DNA from: Sphingomonas sp. CFBP 8760
GTDB taxonomy: Bacteria > Pseudomonadota > Alphaproteobacteria > Sphingomonadales > Sphingomonadaceae
Direction of reading: 5' to 3'
Length of the DNA stretch: 50,088 nt
NCBI RefSeq assembly: GCF_014841615.1
Contig: NZ_JACYUG010000022.1
Span: forward strand, 1-50,088
The translations under genes and the position numbers were made by a program. How positions within the stretch are numbered: the stretch's first letter is position 1; each line of letters starts with the position of its first letter. The notes below the pieces were generated by a model. It saw nothing but the letters and a program-made list of their open reading frames with translations, was not told the origin of the DNA and ran no database searches. This document shows positions 24,618 through 32,523 of this stretch, piece by piece.

Positions 24618-24635
24618 AATTGCACGCGTGCAATT
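24618..24635. promoter_or_regulatory. parS: parS candidate 3
   Basis: Third identical AATTGCACGCGTGCAATT palindrome, ending 20 bases before the parB start. Binding here would also cover the parB ribosome-binding site region. Confidence 0.85.
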
Positions 24636-24655
24636 TGGGGGGAAGGGAGGCTCTC

Positions 24656-25666
24656 ATGAGCAGAAAGAACAGCGGCTTCGCCGCCGATCTCACAGCGGGG
24701 ATCGATCTCACCAGCGAGGCAGCGCCCCGTCGACCCAGTATAGCGACGAATGTGCTGACCGGTCGATCGAACCGCCTGGCTGAACTGACCTCTGGCACGG
24801 TCGTGAGCCGCACCCACGAACTTGTCGACCCGGCACGATGCCGAATGTGGGTCGGGCATAATCGCGAGTACAGCTTGCTCAGCGAGCAACGCTGCGAGGA
24901 TCTGATCGAGAGCATGAAGGCGCAAGGGCGCCAGGAGATGCCGGCAATCGTGCGGCGCGTCAGTGGCGATCCGGACTATGATTTCGAGGTGATCTGCGGC
25001 GCGCGTCGGCATTGGACGATCAGTTGGCTTCGCTCGCACAACTATCCCGAATTCAAGTTCCTGATCGACGTGCGTGAAATCGGCGACGAGGAGGCGTTTC
25101 GCCTTGCCGACATCGAAAACCGGGCGCGCGACGATCTCACCGATCTGGAGCGGGCAAAGGACTATCTGCGCGCGCTCGGCACCTATTATGATGGCCGACA
25201 GAAGACAATGGCCGAGCGGCTGAAGGTCAGCGAAAGCTGGCTGACGCGCTACCTTGATCTCGCGCGGCTTCCCGATGAGCTGATGGTGGCATTCAAGCAG
25301 CCACAGGAGCTCGGGATTCGCAATGCGATAGCGCTGAAGGCGTTGCTGAAACCGGACGATCGGCGAACGCGAGCGTTTCGCGAGGCACAGCGCCTCAGGG
25401 CGGCGCAGGACGAGGCCGGAACCCCGATGCCGGTACTCGAGGTGATCAAGGCGCTTAGCATCGCTACTGACCCCCCCAAGAGGTCAGGATCCCCCAAGAG
25501 GTCAGGCTCGGTGGAGACCGTCGCCAGCGAAGGCGGCAAGCCGGTGTTGCGGATCGAGGGTGCTGATAGGAAGGGCGTCCGCCTCACGCTGTTGAGCAAA
25601 GGCGGAGCGTCTCGCGAGGACGCCGAGAAAGCGCTTCAGGAGGTTCTGGATCGTCATTGGTCGTAA
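24656..25666 (+). CDS. parB: ParB/RepB-family centromere-binding protein
   Basis: A 336-aa ParB from ATG 24656, with GGGAGG upstream; an in-frame ATG at 24587 would place the two parS sites in coding sequence and is less likely. The ParB/Srx N-terminal CTP-binding region includes ICGARRHWTISWL and ADIENRARDDL. The HTH includes ERLKVSESWLTRYLDLARLP. The C-terminal dimerisation part ends REDAEKALQEVLDRHW. An unusual duplicated PPKRSGSPKRSGS near residues 272-285 is encoded by two inverted iteron-like 16-mers. The protein should bind the three identical palindromes around parA. Confidence 0.93.
   Translation: MSRKNSGFAADLTAGIDLTSEAAPRRPSIATNVLTGRSNRLAELTSGTVVSRTHELVDPARCRMWVGHNREYSLLSEQRCEDLIESMKAQGRQEMPAIVRRVSGDPDYDFEVICGARRHWTISWLRSHNYPEFKFLIDVREIGDEEAFRLADIENRARDDLTDLERAKDYLRALGTYYDGRQKTMAERLKVSESWLTRYLDLARLPDELMVAFKQPQELGIRNAIALKALLKPDDRRTRAFREAQRLRAAQDEAGTPMPVLEVIKALSIATDPPKRSGSPKRSGSVETVASEGGKPVLRIEGADRKGVRLTLLSKGGASREDAEKALQEVLDRHWS
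25473..25506 (-). repeat. two iteron-like 16-mers inside parB, inverted
   Basis: CCCCCAAGAGGTCAGG occurs at 25473-25488 and again at 25491-25506. Its complement CCTGACCTCTTGGGGG differs by one base from the iteron at 21675 (CCTGACCGCTTGGGGG). The two copies are 18 bp apart and in frame, producing the KRSGSP repeat in the protein. Confidence 0.8.
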
Positions 25667-25909
25667 GCGACGCTCAGCGGCCGGTAGGACAGCCTAAGAC
25701 ATCGACCGGCTTGCAGTTGCATCAGGCCGTCGCCGCGCTGCAGAGCGGCGTACCAGTGCGCCTCGTCGCGCCCATGTCCGTGCCGGGCAGGGAAACTTCG
25801 AGCACCTATTTTCTCGAAATGTGTTCCTGATTGCTCTTTCCCGAAACTGACTGGTCGAGACGGAGAAGCGGGAAACATCGAAGGCCTGATTGAAAGTGAA
25901 TTCCGTCGC
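25667..25909. other. parB-recombinase convergent gap with a weak minus-strand frame
   Basis: A minus-strand frame (25654-25941) ends with HWYAALQRGDGLMQLQAGRC and RPLSVAYDQ, which looks partly coding. Its upstream half looks non-coding and it overlaps both neighbours. It may be the remnant of a gene; I do not call it as intact. Confidence 0.3.
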
Positions 25910-26575
25910 TTAGACGGTCCCGTCGACAGCACTCGGATCAACGCCCTTGGCGTCTGCCATTCGTTCGTCTTTCAGGCGGCGAGCGATCTTGGCGAGCAGC
26001 GTCCGGCTGCAGCCAGTTCCGGTCATGATCTCACGCCAGCTATGGCCATCTCGTAACGACCGAGCGATCGACGCATTACGCGCGGTGTTCTCGACGCGAC
26101 CTTTGTAGAGACCTGCGGCTCGGGCACGGCCGACACCTTCGGCCTGCCGACGTCGACGATCGTCGTAATCCTTGCGCGCGACCGCGGCGAGGACATCGAG
26201 CATCATCGCGTTCACCGCCGCGAACATCCGGGCCGTGAAGTCGTCGGGGGTGGCAATCAGGTTCCAGGACGTCGGCAGGTCGAGTGACACGATCCGGACC
26301 TGGCGCGCCTCGATTTCCGATCGCAACTTGCTCCAGTCGGCCGCGCTGAGCCGGGATAGCCGATCGACCTGCTCGACCAACAACACGTCCCCCGGACCGC
26401 AGTCGTCCAGCAGCCGGAACAGCTCCGGCCTGGCAAGGCGAGTACCACTTTCGTGTTCGACATAGCGCGCTGCGATACGGAACCCATGTGCAGCGGCGAA
26501 CGCCTCCAGGGCCGCGCGGGCGCGGGTGGCGTCCTGTTCAGCGGTCGATGCCCGTAAATAGGCACGAACGAACAT
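25910..26575 (-). CDS. serine recombinase (resolvase family)
   Basis: A 221-aa serine recombinase. The N-terminal YLRASTAEQDATRA carries the catalytic serine in the usual R-x-S-T context. VEQVDRLSRLSAADW supplies the conserved DRLSR, and the E-helix region is AMMLDVLAAVARKDYDDRRR. A C-terminal HTH follows (ARSLRDGHSWREIMTGTGCSRTLLAKIARRL). It differs clearly from the resolvase at the circular join, so the plasmid carries two independent site-specific recombinases. It probably acts on a res-like site in the 26576-26900 region, which is AT-richer and contains short dyads. Multimer resolution or transposon origin are both possible. Confidence 0.93.
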   Translation of the reverse strand: MFVRAYLRASTAEQDATRARAALEAFAAAHGFRIAARYVEHESGTRLARPELFRLLDDCGPGDVLLVEQVDRLSRLSAADWSKLRSEIEARQVRIVSLDLPTSWNLIATPDDFTARMFAAVNAMMLDVLAAVARKDYDDRRRRQAEGVGRARAAGLYKGRVENTARNASIARSLRDGHSWREIMTGTGCSRTLLAKIARRLKDERMADAKGVDPSAVDGTV

Positions 26576-27153
26576 GCTTCAGTCCTTTATAAATGGTCTG
26601 TTGATGTCCAGTCTTTTTTGAAATGTCTTTTCACGAAAAACGGACCGGTCGGGCGCCAGTCTGCCAGAAGTATACTCAAAGCGTACTGCTTCAGGATTAG
26701 TCGGAAGCTGCATTTCTGATAGGCTAATAACGATCACGCGATCGATCGCCGCGCTGCTGGCCTGTATCGGGGGTAGCGACATTATCGCCGGCACCGCAGG
26801 CGTCTCCAGCGGTTCAGGCACTCCGCGTAATCGAGCATGCGTCCAACAGCACTCAGACTGCAGCGATCAGACGAACTGTTAAAGCCATATCCGTGCGCCT
26901 TCGGCGGATATAAAAGGGTTTCCGTCGGTCATGTGGCTCTTACAGCACCATAGGTCGCTTTGTTCGGTGCTTTCCCGGTCGTTTATAGAGCTGGTAATTT
27001 CGTCTCCACCACGTCCGATAGGGAATGCTGGTCCCGCCGCCTGGATGTTACGAGGTTCAGGTCAGCCCGCTGCAAGGCAACTGTCGCCGGGACTGGCATC
27101 TAAACCGGGATCGCAATTGGAAAGCGATCTTGCCTGTCTCTGACGAACGGAGC
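26576..27153. other. intergenic region upstream of the serine recombinase
   Basis: These 578 bases have no convincing gene. A minus-strand frame of 80 aa (26579-26821) and a plus-strand 70-aa frame (26931-27143) lack start signals and family features. The first 60 bases contain T/A tracts (CTTTATAAAT, CTTTTTTGAAATG) suitable for a promoter and crossover site of the recombinase. Confidence 0.4.
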
Positions 27154-27669
27154 CTAACGATCAGGCTTGTCAGACGCGAGTACTCGTTCGGTTTCCCGTG
27201 CCATCATGACCAGCAATCGTGGGTCGAAGGTCGTGGTGAAGGGCTCGGTATCTGCCACGCAGATTGCACCCAGCGATATCCCCGCGGCGTCGGTAATCGG
27301 CATTCCGGCATAGAAGCGGATGAAGGGATCGGCGGTTACGCTGTCGAGGTCGCGGAACCGCGGAGCAATCCGGGTATCGGGCACGATCAATGGCTGCCCG
27401 GCATGCTGGATCGTCACTGCGCAAAAGGCGGCGCGTCTCGGAATGGAGGCGGTGTCGAGGCCTCGTTGCACCAGGATGACCTGAGACTGGCCGTCGATGA
27501 TGGAAATGGCCGCATACCGAGTGCGGTAATGGTTGTGAATCAGGTCAACGATGAAATCGAGTTCCTCGTGGTCCTGCATCGCCAATGCCCCACTCCGGTC
27601 CACGGCGGTTTGGCGCTGCCGTTCGTACGAGAAGGCGTCATACCATGATTTGACCTGTGTATCGATCAC
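27154..27669 (-). CDS. GAF-domain sensory protein
   Basis: A 171-aa protein made almost only of one GAF domain: FCAVTIQHAGQPLIVPD, RFYAGMPITDAAGISLG and AICVADTEP are the standard landmarks of the GAF beta-sheet. No kinase, GGDEF or HTH domain is attached, so it must act through a partner or as a small-molecule binder. GTG 27669 has AGAGGA just upstream and was preferred to a TTG at 27690. It is isolated between two long non-coding stretches. The ligand cannot be read from the sequence. Confidence 0.82.
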   Translation of the reverse strand: MIDTQVKSWYDAFSYERQRQTAVDRSGALAMQDHEELDFIVDLIHNHYRTRYAAISIIDGQSQVILVQRGLDTASIPRRAAFCAVTIQHAGQPLIVPDTRIAPRFRDLDSVTADPFIRFYAGMPITDAAGISLGAICVADTEPFTTTFDPRLLVMMARETERVLASDKPDR

Positions 27670-28001
27670 ATCATCCTCTATTCTGTACAAGGCATGGCTA
27701 TCACGATGCCGAACGTGGCGCTTCTACATAGACACGTGACCGATCAGCGACAGTCCACGTCAATCGAAACATTTATGAGTTTTGTTGGTTCGACCGATAT
27801 TGCCGTCTGCTTGGTGATACGGTTAATGGCAGCGGTGATTATCGATGGTCATCGCCTCGGAATATGCCAGCTATTTTGCTTGCAGTAGAATAAATAAGGC
27901 GCTGTAATAGCATAGTTTTCGAACGTCGAGATCCGAAAATCGGCCAGATCGGAAAAATTGCCGCAGTGGTTGTTCAACCTTTGGTTAAATAAACTGCGGC
28001 G
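27670..28001. other. intergenic region between GAF and coat-U genes
   Basis: This 332-base divergent gap has lower GC. No gene is supported; the short frame at 27694-27888 has no coding features. It presumably holds the two divergent promoters. Confidence 0.4.
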
Positions 28002-28295
28002 ATGGCGGTGGCGGTCGTATCTACCGGAATCCACCTCGTGCTTCTTGCTGTTCTCCTATCTGGTTCGGTGATGATCGCCGGGGCACAACGGTCACCGTCA
28101 ATCACGGCAGATGGCGCTGGCGCGTCGAACGGGCGATGCCATCCCCATGCCGTCGTCGCGACGATGCATTATGTCGAGCGCGATCATGATGGCCGCCCGG
28201 TGCACCGCCGGTCGACCCTATGTGGCCCGATCCACACCTTACCGGCAAAGCAGGAGGGCGGACCCCTTCGACAATCGCCGGGCGTCCGGCCGTGA
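28002..28295 (+). CDS. small secreted protein coupled to the coat-U protein
   Basis: A 97-aa protein with a clear signal peptide (IHLVLLAVLLSGSVMIAGAQ) and a small mature part with two Cys and many His (CHPHAVVATMHYVERDHDG, LCGPIHTLP). Its stop overlaps the likely GTG start of the next gene (GTGA at 28292-28295), which supports both being real and cotranslated. No family recognised. It may be a partner or minor subunit of the secreted protein that follows. Confidence 0.6.
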   Translation: MAVAVVSTGIHLVLLAVLLSGSVMIAGAQRSPSITADGAGASNGRCHPHAVVATMHYVERDHDGRPVHRRSTLCGPIHTLPAKQEGGPLRQSPGVRP

Positions 28296-29338
28296 TCGCC
28301 CGTTCTGTCGCCGCTAGAACGACAGTGGCGGTTGCCGGTGCGGCGCTGTTCTGCGGCGCTGCACCGGCAACCGCCTGCACCGTCTCATCCTCGGTGGCGG
28401 CTGATCTCGGCAGCTTTTCGCCCAACGCGGTCAAGGGCGGCGCCGTCCCCGCGGTAAAAAGCCGCGCAGGGCTGCAATGCGGCTTTGCCGTATTGAAGCT
28501 GCTCGGCAGCGATAACGTCAAAGCGACCTTCACCAGCGCCAACGGCTTCAGGCTGATCCGTGCCGGCGGGGGGAGCGTCCCCTACCGGGCATCGGCCGAT
28601 GAGGCAGGTGTCTACGCCGCGAGCCAAGGCGCGACGATCGACTATATGCAGAACAACCTGCTGAACCTGCTCGGTCTCCTTGGTAACAGCAACGCGGATC
28701 TGCCCATCTGGGTCAAGCCGACAGGTGACGGCTTTCCCCCGGTAGGGGTCTACAGGGACCGGATATCGATCAGCTGGAGCTGGAGCATCTGCAGGGGGCT
28801 CGGACTGATAGGCCTGTGCGCACTCGGCAGTTCCGACACCGGCACAGGCACCTCGGTGATCGACATAACCTTGACCGTAACGCCCCGGGATGCGACGTTG
28901 TCGACGACTTCGACGACGATCTGGGACCCCGTCAACACCTCGTTCAATCCCCGGGCGCTGCCCGGCAGCCGACGGACCGTCACGGCCACCTTCGCCAACC
29001 CTGACATCGTGCCGCTCGACGGGGGACCGGTTGACATCGTCGTGCCAACCCCGGCGGGGGCGGCACTGTCGCTCGACGGCGAGGGCGCACCACCCGGCCC
29101 GGCCATCACCCTGATCGAAGGGTCGCCCGAGTCCTCGATGCGCCTGCGCTACACCGCACCGTCCGATGCGGTCGACGATGTCGACTTCTCTGCCGACAAG
29201 GGACAGACTTGGACGCATCAACCCGTCGCCGGCGACCCCGCTTCTCAGGGCGCGGTGACGCATGTCAGGCTCCGCACGCGCGGCACCATGGCCGCCATGT
29301 CCTCGTTCTCGGTGCAAATCCCGTACAGCGTCCGCTAG
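28292..29338 (+). CDS. spore coat U (SCPU) domain secreted protein
   Basis: Predicted 348 aa from GTG 28292, giving a neat signal peptide ending APATA before CTVSSSVAADLGSFSP. This Cys-led start and the later LQCGFAVLKLLGSDNVKATF match the Csu/SCPU pilin-like beta-sandwich fold. A second region (VIDITLTVTPRDATLSTTST onward) resembles a further beta domain. Typical SCPU genes belong to chaperone-usher clusters, but no usher or chaperone gene is here, so it is an orphan secreted subunit. A frame extension to ATG 28220 exists but would spoil the signal peptide. A hairpin with a T-run follows at 29353. Confidence 0.78.
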   Translation: MIARSVAARTTVAVAGAALFCGAAPATACTVSSSVAADLGSFSPNAVKGGAVPAVKSRAGLQCGFAVLKLLGSDNVKATFTSANGFRLIRAGGGSVPYRASADEAGVYAASQGATIDYMQNNLLNLLGLLGNSNADLPIWVKPTGDGFPPVGVYRDRISISWSWSICRGLGLIGLCALGSSDTGTGTSVIDITLTVTPRDATLSTTSTTIWDPVNTSFNPRALPGSRRTVTATFANPDIVPLDGGPVDIVVPTPAGAALSLDGEGAPPGPAITLIEGSPESSMRLRYTAPSDAVDDVDFSADKGQTWTHQPVAGDPASQGAVTHVRLRTRGTMAAMSSFSVQIPYSVR

Positions 29339-29352
29339 GCGTCTGATGCCAC

Positions 29353-29374
29353 AGCTTGATGGTGCCAAGCTTTT
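29353..29374 (+). terminator. putative intrinsic terminator after the coat-U gene
   Basis: AGCTTG and CAAGCT pair across a seven-base loop, followed by TTT. It starts 15 bases after the stop codon. The stem is short, so this is tentative. Confidence 0.45.
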
Positions 29375-29757
29375 GATGGAACGGAAGGGCGCCATATGAA
29401 ACATCCGCCCGCACGGCAGCTTGGGCTACCGACCGCCTGCTCTGAAAACGGCGACACCACCATTACCGCCTATGGTTCTGCTTCCGCCTACGACCGGTAA
29501 TGGCGGCGGAGGTGATAATGCACTTACATGCAAACCCGCAGCAGCCGGTGCGAGCTGCTCAATCATGAACCCCTGGTAGCATCGCACGCCCACGCGTCTG
29601 CTTCTCGGTCGTGACCAGCTCGGCACCCGCAGGCACAGGGCAGGGCAGGGCAGGGGCCGGCACTGACCTACAACGACCCTTCACCGCAAAAGAGTTTGCG
29701 TTACGTCTGATCCGGATGGCTGCTGGACTATCGTTTTCAGCTGATTATCTCGACGCC
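29375..29757. other. non-coding region with a dyad and short tandem repeat
   Basis: No gene is supported in this stretch. CCATTACCG (about 29457) pairs with CGGTAATGG (about 29497), and a GGGCA tandem repeat lies near 29640. A plus-strand frame from 29611 runs into the next gene but its first 49 codons look non-coding. Confidence 0.4.
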
Positions 29758-29970
29758 ATGACGACGGAATCAGACCTGTACCGGCAGCGAGCGCACGAGC
29801 AGCGTGAAGAGGCAGCGAAGACGACCCTACCGAACGTTCGCGCCAGGGCTCTGCATGCGGCTGAGCGCTGGGATGTGATGGCTGATCAGTCTGAACGGTC
29901 AACTGCAGCAGCGGCAAGGCGGGACGATGAGAAAGCGGTCAGGGACGCTGACAGAGCAGCCGCGAGGTAA
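29758..29970 (+). CDS. small helical protein
   Basis: A 70-aa, highly charged, almost entirely helical protein (YRQRAHEQREEAAKTTLPN, RARALHAAERWDVMADQSER). Similar short proteins are, as far as I can recall, common in sphingomonad genomes, but no function is known. ATG 29758 (MTTESDLY) was chosen because upstream in-frame residues look non-coding; the ribosome-binding site is weak. Confidence 0.6.
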   Translation: MTTESDLYRQRAHEQREEAAKTTLPNVRARALHAAERWDVMADQSERSTAAAARRDDEKAVRDADRAAAR

Positions 29971-30002
29971 ACCGTCCCCGTCAGATGGCGTCATCGCCGC
30001 TT

Positions 30003-30230
30003 TCAGGCAGGCGCTACGCCATCGGCATTGACGAGATCGACGCCGACCAGGGTGCCGATCAGCCTAACTCGTTTTTCGATCAGATCGACCGGTGTGCGAC
30101 GCAACTCCAGCATATAACGGCCGCCAAGGTCACGGCGCAGATAGAAGGCGCCGCCATCGCGGATCAATGTGCCGGTCTCATCGATCCGGCTGCCGATCAC
30201 CCTCGTGCCTGGCTGGGCCCCACTGGTCAT
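30003..30230 (-). CDS. DUF5818-type small beta protein
   Basis: A 75-aa protein with the pattern of the DUF5818 family seen in sphingomonads: GTLIRDGGAFYLRRDLGGRY, LELRRTPVDLIEKRVRLIGTL, then a final VDLVNADGVAPA. Probably a small OB-like or beta-barrel domain. It starts inside the stop codon of the bS21 gene (ATGA), so it is made in step with that ribosomal protein. Function unknown. Confidence 0.7.
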   Translation of the reverse strand: MTSGAQPGTRVIGSRIDETGTLIRDGGAFYLRRDLGGRYMLELRRTPVDLIEKRVRLIGTLVGVDLVNADGVAPA

Positions 30231-30427
30231 TGATCGCGTTCGGCACGCTTGCGATCAGCCTTGCGAGCACGACTGATCGCCGCTGCCCGCTCACGGGCGC
30301 GCTTCTCCGACGGCTTCTCATAGTGCTGGCGCAGCTTCATCTCGCGGTAGACACCCTCACGCTGCAGCTTCTTCTTCAGGGCACGGAGCGCCTGATCGAC
30401 ATTGTTGTCGCGGACGATGATCTGCAT
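30227..30427 (-). CDS. rpsU: plasmid-borne 30S ribosomal protein bS21
   Basis: A 66-aa protein that is clearly bS21: MQIIVRDNNVDQALRALKKK, then VYREMKLRQHYEKPSEKRAR and a basic tail. Length and motif order are normal for the alphaproteobacterial protein. bS21 sits near the mRNA 3'/anti-Shine-Dalgarno region of the 30S subunit and affects initiation. It is unusual on a plasmid and is probably an extra copy. It overlaps the DUF5818 gene by ATGA. The start was placed at MQIIVRDN because the upstream frame is not ribosomal-protein-like. It is divergent from the HU gene with a 188-base shared promoter region. Confidence 0.93.
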   Translation of the reverse strand: MQIIVRDNNVDQALRALKKKLQREGVYREMKLRQHYEKPSEKRARERAAAISRARKADRKRAERDQ

Positions 30428-30615
30428 GACGGTGGTGCTTCCGGCTGGTCTTGGTGTGGGTGGCAAATGCCGGTTGTATGGTGGGATGGTGAGCAAGGCA
30501 AACGGCCGGTCCGGCATTGATCGGCAAGCGGGTAGGGCTGCCTTTGGTGAAGGGGTGTGATTGCTCCTGCAAGGTTTTGCCGGGTAAGGGAGCGCATCAA
30601 TCCAGGATGACATTC

Positions 30616-30891
30616 ATGAACAACGCCGAACTCGCCGAAACCCTCGTTGCCAATCATGCCATGTCGAAGGCCGATGCCCGCAAGGCGGTTGACGACCTGA
30701 TGGCCGCGATCGTCGCTGCTACGGCCAAGGGCGAGGAAGTCTCGCTGACGGGTTTCGGCAAGTTCAAGATCAAGGACAGCCCGGCCCGTGAGGGTCGTAA
30801 CCCATCGACCGGCGAGGCCATCCAGATCGCCGCATCGCGCAAGCTGACGTTCGTGCCCGCTAAGGCGGTCAAGGATGCGCTGAACGGCTGA
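30616..30891 (+). CDS. hup: HU-family nucleoid-associated protein
   Basis: A 91-aa HU/IHF-type DNA-bending protein. The N-terminal helices are NAELAETLVANHAMSKADAR and the signature GFGKFKIKDSPAREGRNPSTGE is the beta-arm with the DNA-intercalating Pro (RNPSTG). ATG 30616 is preceded by AGGA at a good distance; an ATG at 30607 would remove that spacing. Plasmid HU homologues can help initiation at iteron origins and recombination; here it may do both. A perfect 16-base stem hairpin follows. Confidence 0.95.
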   Translation: MNNAELAETLVANHAMSKADARKAVDDLMAAIVAATAKGEEVSLTGFGKFKIKDSPAREGRNPSTGEAIQIAASRKLTFVPAKAVKDALNG

Positions 30892-30901
30892 TTACATCGC
30901 G

Positions 30902-30941
30902 ACCGGTGCCATTGCCCCGTTTGCAGGGCAATGGCACCGGT
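30902..30941 (+). terminator. long hairpin after hup
   Basis: A perfect 16-base stem (ACCGGTGCCATTGCCC with its complement) closes over an eight-base loop, ten bases after the hup stop. The U-tract is weak. It could act as a terminator or as an mRNA-stabilising structure. Confidence 0.7.
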
Positions 30942-30971
30942 TGGTCACGGCCAAGGTAATGACTGCTGCCC

Positions 30972-31841
30972 ATGGGCAATGACATCTCCGCACACGGGCG
31001 TGCAGCTGCCCTGCTCGACGGACACCCCGACTACCGGGTGTTGCGGGCATTGCCCCCGCCCGAGGCCTATCCCGTTGCAAAGCCGCAAGGGCAGGTGCGC
31101 ACGGCCGCGGTCATCGATGTCGAGACCATCGGCCTCGATGCGGATCACCCGATCATCGACCTGGCGATCCAGCGGATTGCCTTCGATGCACGCGGCATGA
31201 TCGTCCAGGTCGGCCAGCCCCGGCAATGGTTCGAGGACCCCGGTATGCCGATCCCGGCCGAGATCACCCGGCTGACCGGCATCACCGATGCGGATGTCGT
31301 CGGCAAACGCATCGATACCGACGAGGCCGTTAGCCTGATCGCCAGCACCACTGTCGCCATTGCTCATAATGCCGCCTTCGATGCCGTTCGCGTCGAGCGG
31401 CGCCTGCCCGCCATCGCCGGCCATGCCTGGGCATGTTCGTGCAATGAGGTGCCATGGCCCGAACTGGGCTTTGACGGTCGCAAGCTTGGCCATCTCCTCA
31501 TGCAGCAGGGCCTGTTCCATCACGGCCACCGGGCCGCGGCCGACGTCTGGGCGACGATCAATCTCCTTGGCCGTGTCCTGTCGGACGGCGAGACCGCTCT
31601 AGCCAGGCTCATCCGCCAGGCAGAGCAGCCAAGCGTCAGGATCGAGGCCACCAATGCCCCGTTCGAGGCGAAGGATGCGCTGAAGGCGAGGGGGTATCGC
31701 TGGCATGCTGACCAGCGGACATGGTGGACCGAGATCGCCACGGCAGCTGAAACAGTCGAGCTTGGCTGGCTGCGGGACACCTGCTCGTGTGCCCAGCCCA
31801 GACTGACGCCGGTCACCTGGGCCCAGCGTCACCGCGGATGA
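30972..31841 (+). CDS. DnaQ-like 3'-5' exonuclease
   Basis: A 289-aa DEDD exonuclease. Exo I is VIDVETIGLD (D49, E51), Exo II falls in VAIAHNAAFD, and Exo III is HRAAADVWA near residue 193, giving the full catalytic set. The C-terminal 70 residues add a small domain with ARGYRWHADQRTWWTEI, a pattern like DUF5710-type zinc-free binding domains. It acts on DNA or RNA ends and is probably separate from replicative polymerase III. Its stop overlaps the start of the HIRAN gene (ATGA), so the two form a coupled DNA-processing pair. Confidence 0.88.
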   Translation: MGNDISAHGRAAALLDGHPDYRVLRALPPPEAYPVAKPQGQVRTAAVIDVETIGLDADHPIIDLAIQRIAFDARGMIVQVGQPRQWFEDPGMPIPAEITRLTGITDADVVGKRIDTDEAVSLIASTTVAIAHNAAFDAVRVERRLPAIAGHAWACSCNEVPWPELGFDGRKLGHLLMQQGLFHHGHRAAADVWATINLLGRVLSDGETALARLIRQAEQPSVRIEATNAPFEAKDALKARGYRWHADQRTWWTEIATAAETVELGWLRDTCSCAQPRLTPVTWAQRHRG

Positions 31842-32275
31842 TACCGGAACTGACCCTGGCCGTCGTCGGCATCGACTTCCCGAATGCAGACGGCAGCAAC
31901 CGTCGGTCCGAGGCGATGATGACGCTTCCCGGCGAGCCGGTGGCGCTGATACCGGAACCCCGGAACCAGCATGACAGCAATGTGATCGCGGTCGTCAGCC
32001 CGCGCGGCGTCCAGATCGGCTACCTCAGCGCCGAACGTGCGCCGTACGTCCGCGCGAGAATGGGCCGTGGTGATGACGCCGTGGCGATCTTCCGGGGCAT
32101 CAACGGCGGCGCGGCGTTCATCCGGGTCCGGTTTGACGGTGCCCATCCTACGCTGCCGACCCCCACCGATCACCCAATGGCATCACGTGGTCTGGCGCCG
32201 TCACCGCGAACCCCGAACTGCCATGATCCCGACGCTTTCTATCCGGATGAGGACGGACCTGAATGGGGGGCCTGA
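31838..32275 (+). CDS. HIRAN-domain protein
   Basis: A 145-aa protein with an N-terminal HIRAN domain: LTLAVVGIDFPNADG, then VALIPEPRNQHDSNVIAVVS and QIGYLSAERAPYVR. This domain binds single-stranded 3' DNA ends in HLTF and related proteins. The remainder is short and polar. ATG 31838 overlaps the exonuclease stop (ATGA), so the exonuclease and the end-binding protein are probably made together. Confidence 0.85.
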   Translation: MIPELTLAVVGIDFPNADGSNRRSEAMMTLPGEPVALIPEPRNQHDSNVIAVVSPRGVQIGYLSAERAPYVRARMGRGDDAVAIFRGINGGAAFIRVRFDGAHPTLPTPTDHPMASRGLAPSPRTPNCHDPDAFYPDEDGPEWGA

Positions 32276-32351
32276 CCAGTACGGCAGGGGACTTTGCTGT
32301 GCAGGGCGCCGACCACGGATCAGGCGCGAGAACAGACTACCGAACTAGCCG

Positions 32352-32422
32352 TATCGCAGATATCCTGACTTTCGAACGTCACGAATGTCACCGCTTTAGC
32401 GACAGGGGGTGGCCGCTATGAG
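32352..32422 (+). repeat. dispersed intergenic repeat, copy A
   Basis: This 71-base block shares the core ATCCTGACTTTCGAACGT, then ACGAATGTCAC, CGCTTT, GGGG and CGCTATGAG, in the same order with copy B at 40825-40904. It lies after the HIRAN gene, outside any gene. Copy B is nine bases longer because GAATGTCAC is followed by a second GAGTGTCAC. Confidence 0.8.
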
Positions 32423-32523
32423 GACATCCCCCCGCTATAAGTCGGCAAGCCTGCTGCATGTAACCGCGAACCCAAGCGCCCGAAGGCACCTGGGCTCAAC
32501 AACGATCGGCAGTAATTGCAGGC

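Noticed and set aside
26579..26821. 80-aa minus-strand frame upstream of the recombinase
   Set aside because: No start signal, no family, unlike composition; the area is more likely a promoter and recombination site.
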